Shown here: positions 34,570 to 43,773 of the stretch, in pieces
Numbering within the stretch: the first letter of the stretch is position 1
How the letters are laid out: the number at the start of each line of letters is the position of its first letter
From: Leptospira sp.
GTDB taxonomy: Bacteria; Spirochaetota; Leptospiria; Leptospirales; Leptospiraceae
Direction: 5' to 3'
Assembly: GCA_016742255.1 (NCBI GenBank)
Contig: JACVCB010000018.1
Location: 1 to 64,000, forward strand
DNA: 64,000 nt
Program-made: the position numbers and the translations under genes
Notes under the pieces: generated by a model
The model's database searches: none
What the model saw: only the letters and a program-made list of their open reading frames with translations
Told to the model about the DNA's origin: nothing

Positions 34570-35631
34570 ATGCTCAAGGCACGGTTCCTTTTTTATCCAG
34601 TTTACCTTTTGATTTTTTTGTTTTTAGTGGATTCTATTTTTAGGATCCCATACATCCAAACACTCGCCAAGATTGACCTAACAGCTGTTAATTATAAAGC
34701 TAAATCAGATTTTTTAGAAAAATTATTAAAAGAGAAACCCGGTGTAAACTCTCCTAAAACGAAAAAAATCATGCTGATTTTAGGATCTTCTCGTTTGTTG
34801 TATTTTGATTATGATGAGTTAGTATCTTTTTACCCTGATTGGGAAATTTACAATTTATCTTCAGCAGTCACAACTCCAGCCTATTACGATTTTCAACTCA
34901 CAAAAATATTGGATGCAGGCATCAAACCTGACCTTGTGATCATGGAAACTGATCCAAACCAATTCAATCAAAACTCTGTTTTCAAAAGTTCGAATTTAAC
35001 TTATAGTTTTGATTTAGGTTATGTTCTTTCTAATTTATCTTTGTTTGGAAAAGACCATGTTTCCTTTTACCTTGGTCGCAAACTTTTCGCAGTTGGAACA
35101 TATAAACCTTATATAGACCAAATGTGGAAAAATTACAAAAATCCATATTTAGATAATGTGCTAGGAATGCACCAGTCAACTTATGATTATATAATTTCTC
35201 ATAATGGGAATGGTTTGTCTCCCATTGATAATTACATGGAAAAAGATTCCAACGCCCTCCTTTTAACAAGCCATAGAACACTTGATTGGTTATTTGCATC
35301 TTACCAAAGGAGTAATATGCAATTTGGATTTTATGAAAAAATTCTAAACCGATTGCAAGAAGAAAAAATCAAGGCAGTGATTGTATGGCCTTTGTCGTCT
35401 CCTGATTTTGAATCCTTGATGGAAAAAGAATCTCTTGTAAAAACATGGGAAACGGAAATTGATTCCATTACCAAAAATCATAACTATTCGATTTTAAAAT
35501 TGAAACATGATCCTTCTTATAATTGTAATGCGTATGCTGATGGCGGACACGTCGCCAAAGATTGTTATAGAAGTTTAATGCGTTCTATTTTATTGGAATA
35601 CTTTCGTAAGTATGAGCCAAATCGTTTGTAA
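34570..35631 (+). CDS. SGNH-like membrane-anchored protein (DUF1574-like)
   Basis: 353 residues. One N-terminal membrane helix (about 5-22) is followed by a periplasmic domain with SGNH-hydrolase landmarks: MLILGSSRLLYFD (Ser near residue 74) and, near the end, DGGHVAKDCY with the Asp-His pair. DUF1574 proteins are common in Leptospira and recall acyl- or acetyl-transferases and esterases acting on polysaccharides. It starts the surface-glycan region. Its 3' end overlaps the converging M30-type gene by 47 bases. A related protein is at 40972-42537. Confidence 0.6.
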   Translation: MLKARFLFYPVYLLIFLFLVDSIFRIPYIQTLAKIDLTAVNYKAKSDFLEKLLKEKPGVNSPKTKKIMLILGSSRLLYFDYDELVSFYPDWEIYNLSSAVTTPAYYDFQLTKILDAGIKPDLVIMETDPNQFNQNSVFKSSNLTYSFDLGYVLSNLSLFGKDHVSFYLGRKLFAVGTYKPYIDQMWKNYKNPYLDNVLGMHQSTYDYIISHNGNGLSPIDNYMEKDSNALLLTSHRTLDWLFASYQRSNMQFGFYEKILNRLQEEKIKAVIVWPLSSPDFESLMEKESLVKTWETEIDSITKNHNYSILKLKHDPSYNCNAYADGGHVAKDCYRSLMRSILLEYFRKYEPNRL

Positions 35632-37093
35632 ATTCAATTCCACAAATTGGGGTCATCCCATTTTGAGTTGAATTTTCAATGACTGATTTAAGTGATCTAG
35701 GTTTGCCTGGATTTTGAATGGGGGTATCATCTTGTCCTGGGACGTATTTAAGGCTTGTATTGAATCCTTGGGGTGAGTCTGCCCAAAAAACAATTCCTTG
35801 TGAAATCCCTGTTAGTCGACCATAGTTCTTCCGAGTATTGGGAGCTGAAAAAGTAGGGGTTGCGGAAGTGTAAAAGTTTGCAGCTCCTTGTTTGATTGTC
35901 GTTTTACTAGTTGTTGGTGTCACAGGGTTTGAGACAAGTCGATTCAAACTAGAAGAAAGAGGGTATTTAGTCAAAACTCCCGACAAATCAACGGTTGTTG
36001 CTCCTTGCCCATCACTTGCGACTTGTTGGACAGAAGATACATTCCCAATCCCAAAACTCTGTGCTGAAAGAACTGCAAACAATCGAAAAAACATATCTGA
36101 ATTTGTGCTGGTTAGTACAGTTGAATCATAATTTGCACTGGTTTTGAATACATTCATAAGATTACCAGTGGCATTGGCCCGCGTTCCGCCTATTCCAATC
36201 ACCGTATTACGAAAAAATTGTTTCCTTTGAGTATCATTCGTTCCGGAACTATCATAGAGGTATCTCATAAATACATAAGCAAAGGAATATTGTTTTAGAA
36301 CATCCGAACTACTGCTATTCCAATCTAATAAGGAAACCCCGTTGATTCCGTCATCACATCTAGAATCGTTTACACCTGAATAACAATCCAAACGACTTGT
36401 TTGCGGTCCATACCCAGCAATGTCACTTGCAACTTCGCTTGTACCTTCATTGATCCACAATTCGTCTGATTGATTTGCTTCATACATCCTTGGGAATCTT
36501 AGTAAGTGTTGGAACTCGTGTGCTGCTGTTGATGCAAATGCATTTGGGTCTTTGGTATTTGCTGTGATCAGTTCCTTTCCATCTAAGTACAAAACTTCTG
36601 CAAAATTTGATCTCACCCGTAGTAGGAAATTATCTGGAAAATAATTTATAGGATCAAAATATCCTGCAACATAGGCGCTGTTAGCCGTTGCTCCATCTTT
36701 GATGTCCATCACTAATATTTTAACTTTCCCATCACCATCGACGTCACTCGGTGTTCCAAATGTTTCAATCAATTTGGGATATGTGATGGTATCAAAATCT
36801 TTAGCAAATTGGACTAAGTTAAAGTTTAACGATAAGGATTTTTCTTTGTACACTTCTATGTAGTTGCCAGAACTAACAAGTTCGACTGGAACACATACAC
36901 TACTTTGAGTTCGCAAATCGCGTGCCCATAAATCAGGGCCAGAAAAACAATTGGCTCCCAGTAAGGAATACGCTCCCAATAACAAAATGAGGTCATCATT
37001 TTTCCCAATTTCAGAATTAACCGGATTGCAATGTGAGAATGAAGTGATTAAAAAGAAAAAAGGGAGTAAGATTTTTTTTCGAAAATGCATCAT
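35585..37093 (-). CDS. Lipoprotein metallopeptidase, M30 (hyicolysin)-like
   Basis: 502 residues. Signal peptide with lipobox TSFSHC (Cys near 22). A Ca-site-like segment DVDGDGKVKILVMDI lies near 118. The zinc motif AAHEFQHLLRF (about residues 189-199) is followed by ELWINEGTSEVASD, the downstream Glu of gluzincins, as in M30 peptidases. The C-terminal half is Ser/Thr/Asn-rich and probably beta-sandwich. Likely a surface or periplasmic protease. Its start codon overlaps that of the divergent gene at 37085, and its end overlaps the SGNH-like gene. Confidence 0.72.
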   Translation of the reverse strand: MMHFRKKILLPFFFLITSFSHCNPVNSEIGKNDDLILLLGAYSLLGANCFSGPDLWARDLRTQSSVCVPVELVSSGNYIEVYKEKSLSLNFNLVQFAKDFDTITYPKLIETFGTPSDVDGDGKVKILVMDIKDGATANSAYVAGYFDPINYFPDNFLLRVRSNFAEVLYLDGKELITANTKDPNAFASTAAHEFQHLLRFPRMYEANQSDELWINEGTSEVASDIAGYGPQTSRLDCYSGVNDSRCDDGINGVSLLDWNSSSSDVLKQYSFAYVFMRYLYDSSGTNDTQRKQFFRNTVIGIGGTRANATGNLMNVFKTSANYDSTVLTSTNSDMFFRLFAVLSAQSFGIGNVSSVQQVASDGQGATTVDLSGVLTKYPLSSSLNRLVSNPVTPTTSKTTIKQGAANFYTSATPTFSAPNTRKNYGRLTGISQGIVFWADSPQGFNTSLKYVPGQDDTPIQNPGKPRSLKSVIENSTQNGMTPICGIEFTNDLAHTYESIPIK

Positions 37094-37735
37094 AATTTAG
37101 CGATTTTACTCTTCCTTACTCTCTCCATTCTTTGGACGAATCCTTTTTATGGAAAGTCAATTGAAGGATTGTATTTTTCAGACCGTCAAACAACTGAAAA
37201 CGGATACTTACTTTTAGGGATAGAAATTTTTTCTGAAAAGGGAAAGTCTTTTTACAATGCCCAAGAACTTCGGTACAAAAAAACCTTTGGTTGGGAAGAA
37301 GTATTGTTTGTAGGGAAAATGACGAAGGAAGGTGACAATTGGATCTTAGTTCCAGAAGCTTGTCAGATCCGAGCCAAAACGCTTTGGGATGCCAAATTTG
37401 CCCTCTTACGCAGGTTTGATTGTGACCATTTGGTATTCCACCTAAGGAAAAATGAAAAAGACCAGTGGGTGATCTCCGAATCCTTACTCGGTACCGAAAC
37501 AAATCTTCCCTTCCGTTTCCAATTGGACCACACAGTTGGGAACCCTGTCGCCGTACAAATCCCTGAAGCTCCTGAGGTTACGGAGGGGTTTTGGGGCTTC
37601 CATTTGAATGGTTTGGGGGGAAAACCACCCGCAAAAATTTGGAACCCTTCCAAAGGGAATTGGGAGCCTTTTTCAGGGTTCAAACGGAACCAGGAACTCC
37701 AATTCTACCAATGGAAACGATCCTTTTCTAATTGA
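37085..37735 (+). CDS. Exported protein of unknown function
   Basis: 216 residues. Signal peptide about 1-23 (hydrophobic LAILLFLTLSILW, then FYG-KS). The mature part is beta-rich with many Trp and Phe and contains two Cys (EACQIR, RFDCDH). No known domain is recognised. There is no in-frame alternative start after 37085 that would keep the signal, so the gene overlaps the divergent M30-type gene by nine bases at the 5' ends. It is followed 34 bases later by the sugar nucleotidyltransferase fusion. Confidence 0.55.
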   Translation: MHHNLAILLFLTLSILWTNPFYGKSIEGLYFSDRQTTENGYLLLGIEIFSEKGKSFYNAQELRYKKTFGWEEVLFVGKMTKEGDNWILVPEACQIRAKTLWDAKFALLRRFDCDHLVFHLRKNEKDQWVISESLLGTETNLPFRFQLDHTVGNPVAVQIPEAPEVTEGFWGFHLNGLGGKPPAKIWNPSKGNWEPFSGFKRNQELQFYQWKRSFSN

Positions 37736-37769
37736 CCCAAACGTTCCTTCCAGGGACTTTCCTTTTACA

Positions 37770-39245
37770 TTGAAAAAGATCAGAATTGGGGTGATAGCCG
37801 CAGCTGGAAAAGGTACAAGAGCCTACCCCCGCACTAGTTTTATTCCAAAACCCCTTTTTGTCATAGAAGGTAAAACCATCCTCCATCGAAACGTGGAGTT
37901 AATGGTCAAAACCTTTGGAATCGAAAAGGTATATGTCCTTGTGGGACATCTCAAAGAACAGATTATCAGTGAATTAGAACAAATTCGATTGGCACTTCCC
38001 AAAGTTGTGATCGAACCCGTGGAATGGACAGAACGAGGACTTGCATCGGATGTGGCCAGCCTCGAAAAAACGATCCGAGAGCCATTTTTAACCATTTTGG
38101 GTGATGAGTTTTATTACCGAACTGACCATGAAAACTTTTTAAAAGTTTTGAAAAAACATCCAAAAATGGCTGCTTCCATCGGAGTTGTCAAAACTTCTCT
38201 TTTGTCTCGTATTCGTAAAAATTATTCCGTTGTACTGTCAGAAGATAAAATTCTGAATTTGGTAGAAAAACCCGAAAATCCACCTAACGAACTTTTGGGA
38301 TTAGGAAGTTATTTTTTTACACCTGAATACTTTGCATTCTTCAAAAAAACACCACCTTCACCAAAATCGGGTGTCATTGAGATAACAGATGTTATCGATA
38401 AAATGGCAAAAGAGTCAACGGGTTGTGTATATGCAACGATGTTGAATTGTGAATACTTTAACATCAATTCAATGCAGGATTATTACCACGCTGTTTATGA
38501 AGTAAGAAATGATTTGTTTTCTAAGTTTAAAACTAGCCTTATCATTCCAACCAATAATCATGAACGTTCCATTACCGATGTGATTGTTGATTTTAAAGAT
38601 AAGTTTAATGAAATCATAGTCATTGATAATGAATCAACAGATGATACTCTCTCGCTTGCAAAAAAAGAAAAAGTAAAAACATATACTTTCCCTGGTGATG
38701 GAGATCCTACTCGATTAGGTGAACAAGTGAGAAGGGGAATTGAATATGCAACGGGAGATATTTTAGTAGTTGTATCACCCGATGGATCTTTTCGTTCTAA
38801 AGATTATCCGAAACTTCTGGAATATATGAAGGATTCGGATATGGTTATTGGCACAAGAACCACAAGGCAGATGATAGAACAAGGCTCAAATCTAAAACCC
38901 TTGTATCGTTTGGTGAATTTACTGATGGGCAAACTTGTCGAAGTATTTTGGTGGGGACAAGAACCTAGATTTACAGATGTCGACTGCCAATTTTTCTCTG
39001 TTTGGCGAGAATCCTATGACCGAGTCAGATCACAACTTGTTGTCGAAGACAGAAAGTTTATAGTTGAGCTGATGATTGACATCGTTAGATCACATATGCG
39101 ATGTATAGAAATTCCTGTGTCTTATTTCAAGCCAGTAGGGCAGATCGAATATCGTCTTCGAGATATGATTTCTGATTCATTCCAAATATTCAAATTGATA
39201 TTATCAAAAAAGTTTTTCCTAGGAGAAAGTCGCGATGGCGAATAA
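37770..39245 (+). CDS. Bifunctional sugar nucleotidyltransferase / GT2 glycosyltransferase fusion
   Basis: About 491 residues from the TTG at 37770, which begins just before the first strand (KKIRIGVIAAAGKGTRAYP). The first half (about 1-230) is a nucleotidyltransferase of the glucose-1-phosphate thymidylyl/uridylyl type: GKGTR, FIPKPLF, LGDEFYYRTD, VEKPENPPNE. The second half (about 255-490) is a GT2 domain: SLIIPTNNHERSI, VIDNESTDDTL, VVVSPDGSFR, and DVDCQFFS. An enzyme that activates a sugar and a transferase that uses it in one chain would channel the nucleotide sugar. The frame upstream to 37608 lies inside the preceding gene and is not used. It overlaps the epimerase gene by eleven bases. 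Confidence 0.72.
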   Translation: MKKIRIGVIAAAGKGTRAYPRTSFIPKPLFVIEGKTILHRNVELMVKTFGIEKVYVLVGHLKEQIISELEQIRLALPKVVIEPVEWTERGLASDVASLEKTIREPFLTILGDEFYYRTDHENFLKVLKKHPKMAASIGVVKTSLLSRIRKNYSVVLSEDKILNLVEKPENPPNELLGLGSYFFTPEYFAFFKKTPPSPKSGVIEITDVIDKMAKESTGCVYATMLNCEYFNINSMQDYYHAVYEVRNDLFSKFKTSLIIPTNNHERSITDVIVDFKDKFNEIIVIDNESTDDTLSLAKKEKVKTYTFPGDGDPTRLGEQVRRGIEYATGDILVVVSPDGSFRSKDYPKLLEYMKDSDMVIGTRTTRQMIEQGSNLKPLYRLVNLLMGKLVEVFWWGQEPRFTDVDCQFFSVWRESYDRVRSQLVVEDRKFIVELMIDIVRSHMRCIEIPVSYFKPVGQIEYRLRDMISDSFQIFKLILSKKFFLGESRDGE

Positions 39246-40275
39246 AGTATTGGTTACAGGTGGATGCGGATTTTTAGGTTCGCATGTTTGTGAATTATTT
39301 CGTAAAGAAGGTTGGGATGTTGTCAGTTTTGATAACATGACAAAATATGAGTTAAAAAGAACTGGTTACGGATCTGATGCGACTAGAGATTATAATTGGA
39401 ATTATCTCAAATCACTTGGTGTCACAATGGTGAAAGGTGATATCCGTAATCTTGAACATCTGATGGATCGAAGTGCCGATTGTGATTATATCATTCACAC
39501 TGCTGCACAACCAGCAATGACGATCTCTTGGGAAGACCCAGAGCTTGATTTTTCAACCAACGTAATTGGAACTTTTAATGTGATGGAAGCAGCGCGGAAA
39601 CATAAAATTCCTGTCGTAAACACTTCTTCTATTCATGTGTACGGAAATTCAATCAATGATAGCTTAAAAGAAGATAAAACCTCTTACGTTCGTGAGCCAG
39701 TTGAAATCCCTGTTACTCATCCAACGATGGTTGGCCAAATTTCTCCTCTACATGCATCAAAAATGAGTGCAGAACATTATGTTCGCTCATATACCGATAT
39801 GTATGGAGTAAAAGCTGCAAGTTTTCGATTCACAGGAATTTACGGCGAACGTCAGTTTGGCGGTGAAGACCATGGATGGGTTGCTAACTTTGCAATTCGT
39901 TCTGTATTTGGATTACCACTTAGAATTTTTGGAACTGGTAAACAAACACGTGACATCTTACATGCTGAAGACGGAGCAAAGTCGTATCTTGAATTTTTCA
40001 AAAATCCAATCCCTGGTGTATACAATATCGGGGGAGCAAGCCCACATAAAATTTCCTTATTAGAATGTATTACCTTAATTGGTGAAATTCTTGGGAAAAA
40101 ACAGGAAATCCTTTTTGAAGTGGAGCGACCTGGTGATATGCGTTATTTCATTTGTGATATTTCAGAAGCAAAAAAGTTTGGATTCAATCCTAAAATTTTA
40201 CCAAAAGAAGGTGTCACTCGTCTTCTGAAATGGATTGAAGCAAACAAAGACGTATTCAACATCGCTGGGAAATAA
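39235..40275 (+). CDS. NAD-dependent sugar epimerase, CDP-paratose 2-epimerase (RfbE)-like, Tyr of YxxxK replaced
   Basis: 346 residues, an extended SDR. NAD-binding VLVTGGCGFLGSHV at the start; NTSSIHVYG carries the active-site Ser region. FGGEDHGWVANF and GTGKQTRDILHAED match the distinctive parts of RfbE (CDP-paratose 2-epimerase) proteins. The YxxxK motif, normally SPYGxSK, reads SPLHASK, so the catalytic Tyr is Leu. FlaA1/CapD-type dehydratases also lack this Tyr (Met instead), so activity is not excluded. It lies in the sugar cluster between a nucleotidyltransferase fusion and a GT2 gene, suggesting synthesis of a rare surface sugar. Confidence 0.75.
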   Translation: MANKVLVTGGCGFLGSHVCELFRKEGWDVVSFDNMTKYELKRTGYGSDATRDYNWNYLKSLGVTMVKGDIRNLEHLMDRSADCDYIIHTAAQPAMTISWEDPELDFSTNVIGTFNVMEAARKHKIPVVNTSSIHVYGNSINDSLKEDKTSYVREPVEIPVTHPTMVGQISPLHASKMSAEHYVRSYTDMYGVKAASFRFTGIYGERQFGGEDHGWVANFAIRSVFGLPLRIFGTGKQTRDILHAEDGAKSYLEFFKNPIPGVYNIGGASPHKISLLECITLIGEILGKKQEILFEVERPGDMRYFICDISEAKKFGFNPKILPKEGVTRLLKWIEANKDVFNIAGK

Positions 40276-40276
40276 A

Positions 40277-40999
40277 ATGGCTAACAAAACATTAGTGATT
40301 ATTCCTGCTTATAATGAAGCCGCGACTATCGAAGAGGTGGTTCGCGGTGCCATCGTTTATGCTGATGTATCCGTCACTGATGATGCTAGTAAAGATGAAA
40401 CTCCTGCTATTTTAAAGAAACTCCAAAAAGAATTTGGAACACGACTCAATGTAATTCGACATGAAAAAAATACTCACATACCTAAAGGGATTCAAGATGG
40501 TATGAAGTATGCTGTCGAAAAAAAATATGATTGGGTCGTTACAATGGATGCTGGTTTATCACATGATGCTGCCTATTTAAAAGACTTTATCCAATTCCCT
40601 AACTGTGATTTGGTGATTGGATCTCGGACTTCGACAGTCAATGTACCTTTGTACCGAAAATTCATTTCATGGTTAGCAGCTAAAGTAATGAATTATTGTT
40701 TATCGAATGGAGTTTTCAATTTATTTGGGAACAATCTTCGTGATTGCACAAGTGGTTATAGGCGATATTCAAAGCTGATGTTTGAAAAAATTGCATCCTA
40801 TCCATTAGAGTCGGTTGCATTTGATTTTCATATGGAAGCTTTATCCATTGTTTCCAAAAACAATGGAACTATAAAAGAACTCCCAATCAAATATGTTTTT
40901 TCGAACAGTAGTTTTAACCGTAAGGTACTAAAACTTGCGATCCAATTTGCAAAAAAACTTTTATTAAGAAAATGGAAACTGACTCCCGAGTACCCTTAA
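40277..40999 (+). CDS. GT2-family glycosyltransferase (polyprenyl-phosphate sugar transferase-like)
   Basis: 240 residues from the ATG at 40277, one base after the epimerase stop; the earlier frame start at 40235 lies inside that gene. VIIPAYNEAATIEEVV opens the GT-A fold; TDDASKDET and VTMDAGLSHD (in the place of the usual DADxQH) are the nucleotide/metal positions; GSRTS and DCTSGYRRY are typical of dolichyl-phosphate-mannose-synthase-like enzymes. It has no C-terminal membrane helices. It may transfer a sugar to a lipid carrier for the GT-C-like protein at 42559. Confidence 0.78.
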   Translation: MANKTLVIIPAYNEAATIEEVVRGAIVYADVSVTDDASKDETPAILKKLQKEFGTRLNVIRHEKNTHIPKGIQDGMKYAVEKKYDWVVTMDAGLSHDAAYLKDFIQFPNCDLVIGSRTSTVNVPLYRKFISWLAAKVMNYCLSNGVFNLFGNNLRDCTSGYRRYSKLMFEKIASYPLESVAFDFHMEALSIVSKNNGTIKELPIKYVFSNSSFNRKVLKLAIQFAKKLLLRKWKLTPEYP

Positions 41000-42537
41000 A
41001 TCAAAATACACTCGGAATGAAATGGAAGGTATTTTTATCCACCATTGCGCTGTTATGTGCAATTTTTTTCTTTGACCGTATTTTCTTTTTTGATTTGTAT
41101 TTTCTATTTCCGAATGAAACCGAGTGGGATTCCTCGCCTTGGTACAACTTTATTTACAAAACTAAAGAATTACAATCATCCAATGACAAACACAGAACCA
41201 TTGTCACAGGAAGTTCTGTTGCCTTGTATTCGGTATTACCAGACGAACTGAATAAAAATGAAAAACTAAATACAAAGTATTCCTTTTTTTCGCATGTAGC
41301 AATGGCACCAACGGATCTTTATTACTACAAAGAAAATTTACTTTCAACAAATCCAAATTTGGTGGTGTATCTACATAATTTTGCAGATTTACAATGGGAG
41401 TATTTGGCAAAGAATGGAGAGTCATTTTCATTTGATGAAAAAACATGGGTCAAAGAGTTTTCGTCTCGTTATCCGACAAAAACCATCTACCCAACCTCAT
41501 ATCTAAAAGATTATTGGAATGAAATAGATCGTAAATCATTATCGAAATTGGCAACAAAAGCCTTATTTTACGTAAGTCGTTATCGAATTTTCTTTTGGGA
41601 TCCGATAGTTGTGTATATTGATAATCATTTTCGAAGTGGTAGGAAATACCATTTATACCAAGGGGTCCTACCAAAAGAAGGAATTTGGTCCAAGGGTTGG
41701 ACAAAAACATCTGCAACGATGGAGTGTAAGCAACAGAAAGACACTGAATCTATTTTTGTTCAAAATAAAAATACAAAACTCCAGTTCCTTTTTTTCGAAA
41801 ATCAACATACACTGATTAACAATGCACCGATTCATACACAAATCATCAACATTCAAAAATCAGGATGGTTAGACATTCGTTGGAAAGAATTAAATCCTTC
41901 CAATTTACCTTGGAGTATCGTAAAGATACAAATTCTTTCACAACTCCCGACTGCAAAAGAAGTCAACTTAATTCGTTATGGCAGAGATGAAGAAGTTGGG
42001 ATTCGTTTGGCGCATTTTTTTTGTAATATTATCCAAACTGAAAATCGTTCTTATTCAAGGGCAAGTTATTGGGATGATACTCGATTTGTTCAAATGTCAG
42101 TGGACGAGTTCCAAAAAGAATATTTTGAGCGAATGATTAGGGATGCTGGAAACCGACAAGAATTGTGGAGATTGCATGTTGTCCGTGAAGCTAAAAAAAA
42201 TGTAAACACGGTAAAATTCAAACCTTGGTCTGAGTACAATCGGATCTTAGAAATTTCAGAATTTTTCTACAAACATCATATTCCTTTTGTTATCGTCCTA
42301 TCTCCTGAAAATCCAATTGAATTTGCTTTTTATAAAAATTCAAACTGGCGAAAAGAGTGGATCTCTCACTTAAAGGAGCAGTTAACAAAACGTGGACAAA
42401 CAGTCATTGATCACACAGAAGTGATTTCAGATGTTCGTTATTTTTTTGACCCACACCATCTAACGTATGAAGGCGCAAAAATATACAATTCAATTTTTGA
42501 ATCTTCCATTGCGCCAATCATCAGCAAAGAGAATTAA
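40972..42537 (+). CDS. SGNH-like membrane-anchored protein of the surface-glycan cluster
   Basis: 521 residues (an ATG at 41017 is an alternative start closer to the first membrane helix). One N-terminal membrane helix, then a periplasmic domain. TIVTGSSVALYSV corresponds to the nucleophile block and FFDPHHLTYEGAKIY to the Asp-x-x-His block of SGNH hydrolases, as in alginate-acetylation or DltD-like proteins. A long insertion (about residues 150-330) separates them. It overlaps the GT2 gene by 28 bases. Likely an acyl/acetyl transferase or esterase for a surface polymer. Confidence 0.55.
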   Translation: METDSRVPLNQNTLGMKWKVFLSTIALLCAIFFFDRIFFFDLYFLFPNETEWDSSPWYNFIYKTKELQSSNDKHRTIVTGSSVALYSVLPDELNKNEKLNTKYSFFSHVAMAPTDLYYYKENLLSTNPNLVVYLHNFADLQWEYLAKNGESFSFDEKTWVKEFSSRYPTKTIYPTSYLKDYWNEIDRKSLSKLATKALFYVSRYRIFFWDPIVVYIDNHFRSGRKYHLYQGVLPKEGIWSKGWTKTSATMECKQQKDTESIFVQNKNTKLQFLFFENQHTLINNAPIHTQIINIQKSGWLDIRWKELNPSNLPWSIVKIQILSQLPTAKEVNLIRYGRDEEVGIRLAHFFCNIIQTENRSYSRASYWDDTRFVQMSVDEFQKEYFERMIRDAGNRQELWRLHVVREAKKNVNTVKFKPWSEYNRILEISEFFYKHHIPFVIVLSPENPIEFAFYKNSNWRKEWISHLKEQLTKRGQTVIDHTEVISDVRYFFDPHHLTYEGAKIYNSIFESSIAPIISKEN

Positions 42538-42558
42538 CCTTTCCTTAGGAGAATCTAA

Positions 42559-43773
42559 ATGATTTTGAAACAACTCAATCCTTTTTTTGAATACTTGAAC
42601 ACAAAACAGTGGTTAACCGTTAGTTTGTTTTTGATTTTATGGGGTGTATCGACACTTTCCTATTGGAAAAAGTACCAATGGAATCCAAGTTCGATGGTTA
42701 ATTTTGGCTATGAATTTGCCTTACAAAATGACTCAGAAACTCCAAATAATGCCATTTTATTCAAAGGGGAAACTGGTGATTTGGGTGCAGGTTATGATGG
42801 TCAGATTTTTTACTATTTTTCCAGACCACTTGCAAATTTGAATTTAGATTGGCCAAAAGGATTCGATGAATCTTACCGTGCTCCTCGGATCGGTTATCCT
42901 TTGTTAATCGCCATCTTTGGTGTTTTTGGTAAAAGTTTTGCTATTTTTGGGATGTATTTTTGGAATATTTCTCTTATCCTAATCTCTTATTTTTTTCTAC
43001 GAAAACTATTAAATGAAGAAACTAAACCATATGCGGTTTTGTATCTACTGAGTCCATTTGCGCTTGGTAGTTATTACGTGCTTGTTAGTGATTCCGTAAT
43101 GGTTTCCTTACTCATCATAGCTTATTATTTTTATGTGAAGGAAAAATGGGTTCAATTTGTACTTTTGTCGAGTTTGGCAATCTTAACAAAAGAACCTGCT
43201 TTATTCCTTCTATTCCCACTTGGGTTACTTGCTTTGATACGAATGGATTGGAAACGAGTCATCGTCGTCGGATCAGTTCTTGTCATTCCTGTTTGTTGGC
43301 ATCTTTATTTATCTTATAAGTTTCCAAATTGGAGACCTGGCCGCCTTACAGACTTTATACTGCCATTTGAAGGATTAATTTCTTATTCAGAATCGATATG
43401 GAGGCAATTGGCATCTGGTGGAAGTATTAAAGAATTAGCCCGATTATTATCTCGATTCCCTCTAGTGGTTCTCTTTTTTTTGGGAGTGTTTCTACCATTT
43501 ACAGGCAAAATACAAAAAGGTTGGGAGTTTCGAATTTCCTTTCTTCTTGTAATGTTTATGGTTGCTACGGCTGGGTATTACCATTTTTGGTCAGTTTATG
43601 AAAACGTATCACGCATGTTTACATTATCGATACCAATTTTACTCCTTTTAATGAATGAAGATCGACAAATTAGAAAACAGGAATATATTTTGATGACCTT
43701 ATTAATCCTTGTTTTCTTTCTATTAAAAGTATTATTCATATCGAAACAAATGAATTTCCAAGTTGGGTTTTAA
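42559..43773 (+). CDS. Polytopic membrane protein, GT-C-like glycosyltransferase
   Basis: 404 residues with about nine or ten membrane helices. The first external loop contains LGAGYDGQIFYYFSRP; the YDGQ segment is common in bacterial membrane glycosyltransferase-like proteins of GT-C topology. It closes the glycan gene run, 21 bases after the SGNH-like gene. Sugar and acceptor unknown. Its stop codon overlaps that of the converging HtrA-like gene by four bases. Confidence 0.6.
   Translation: MILKQLNPFFEYLNTKQWLTVSLFLILWGVSTLSYWKKYQWNPSSMVNFGYEFALQNDSETPNNAILFKGETGDLGAGYDGQIFYYFSRPLANLNLDWPKGFDESYRAPRIGYPLLIAIFGVFGKSFAIFGMYFWNISLILISYFFLRKLLNEETKPYAVLYLLSPFALGSYYVLVSDSVMVSLLIIAYYFYVKEKWVQFVLLSSLAILTKEPALFLLFPLGLLALIRMDWKRVIVVGSVLVIPVCWHLYLSYKFPNWRPGRLTDFILPFEGLISYSESIWRQLASGGSIKELARLLSRFPLVVLFFLGVFLPFTGKIQKGWEFRISFLLVMFMVATAGYYHFWSVYENVSRMFTLSIPILLLLMNEDRQIRKQEYILMTLLILVFFLLKVLFISKQMNFQVGF

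Noticed and set aside
37608..37769. Upstream extension of the nucleotidyltransferase fusion
   Set aside because: It lies mostly inside the preceding gene and encodes no family sequence; the nucleotidyltransferase fold begins right after the TTG at 37770.
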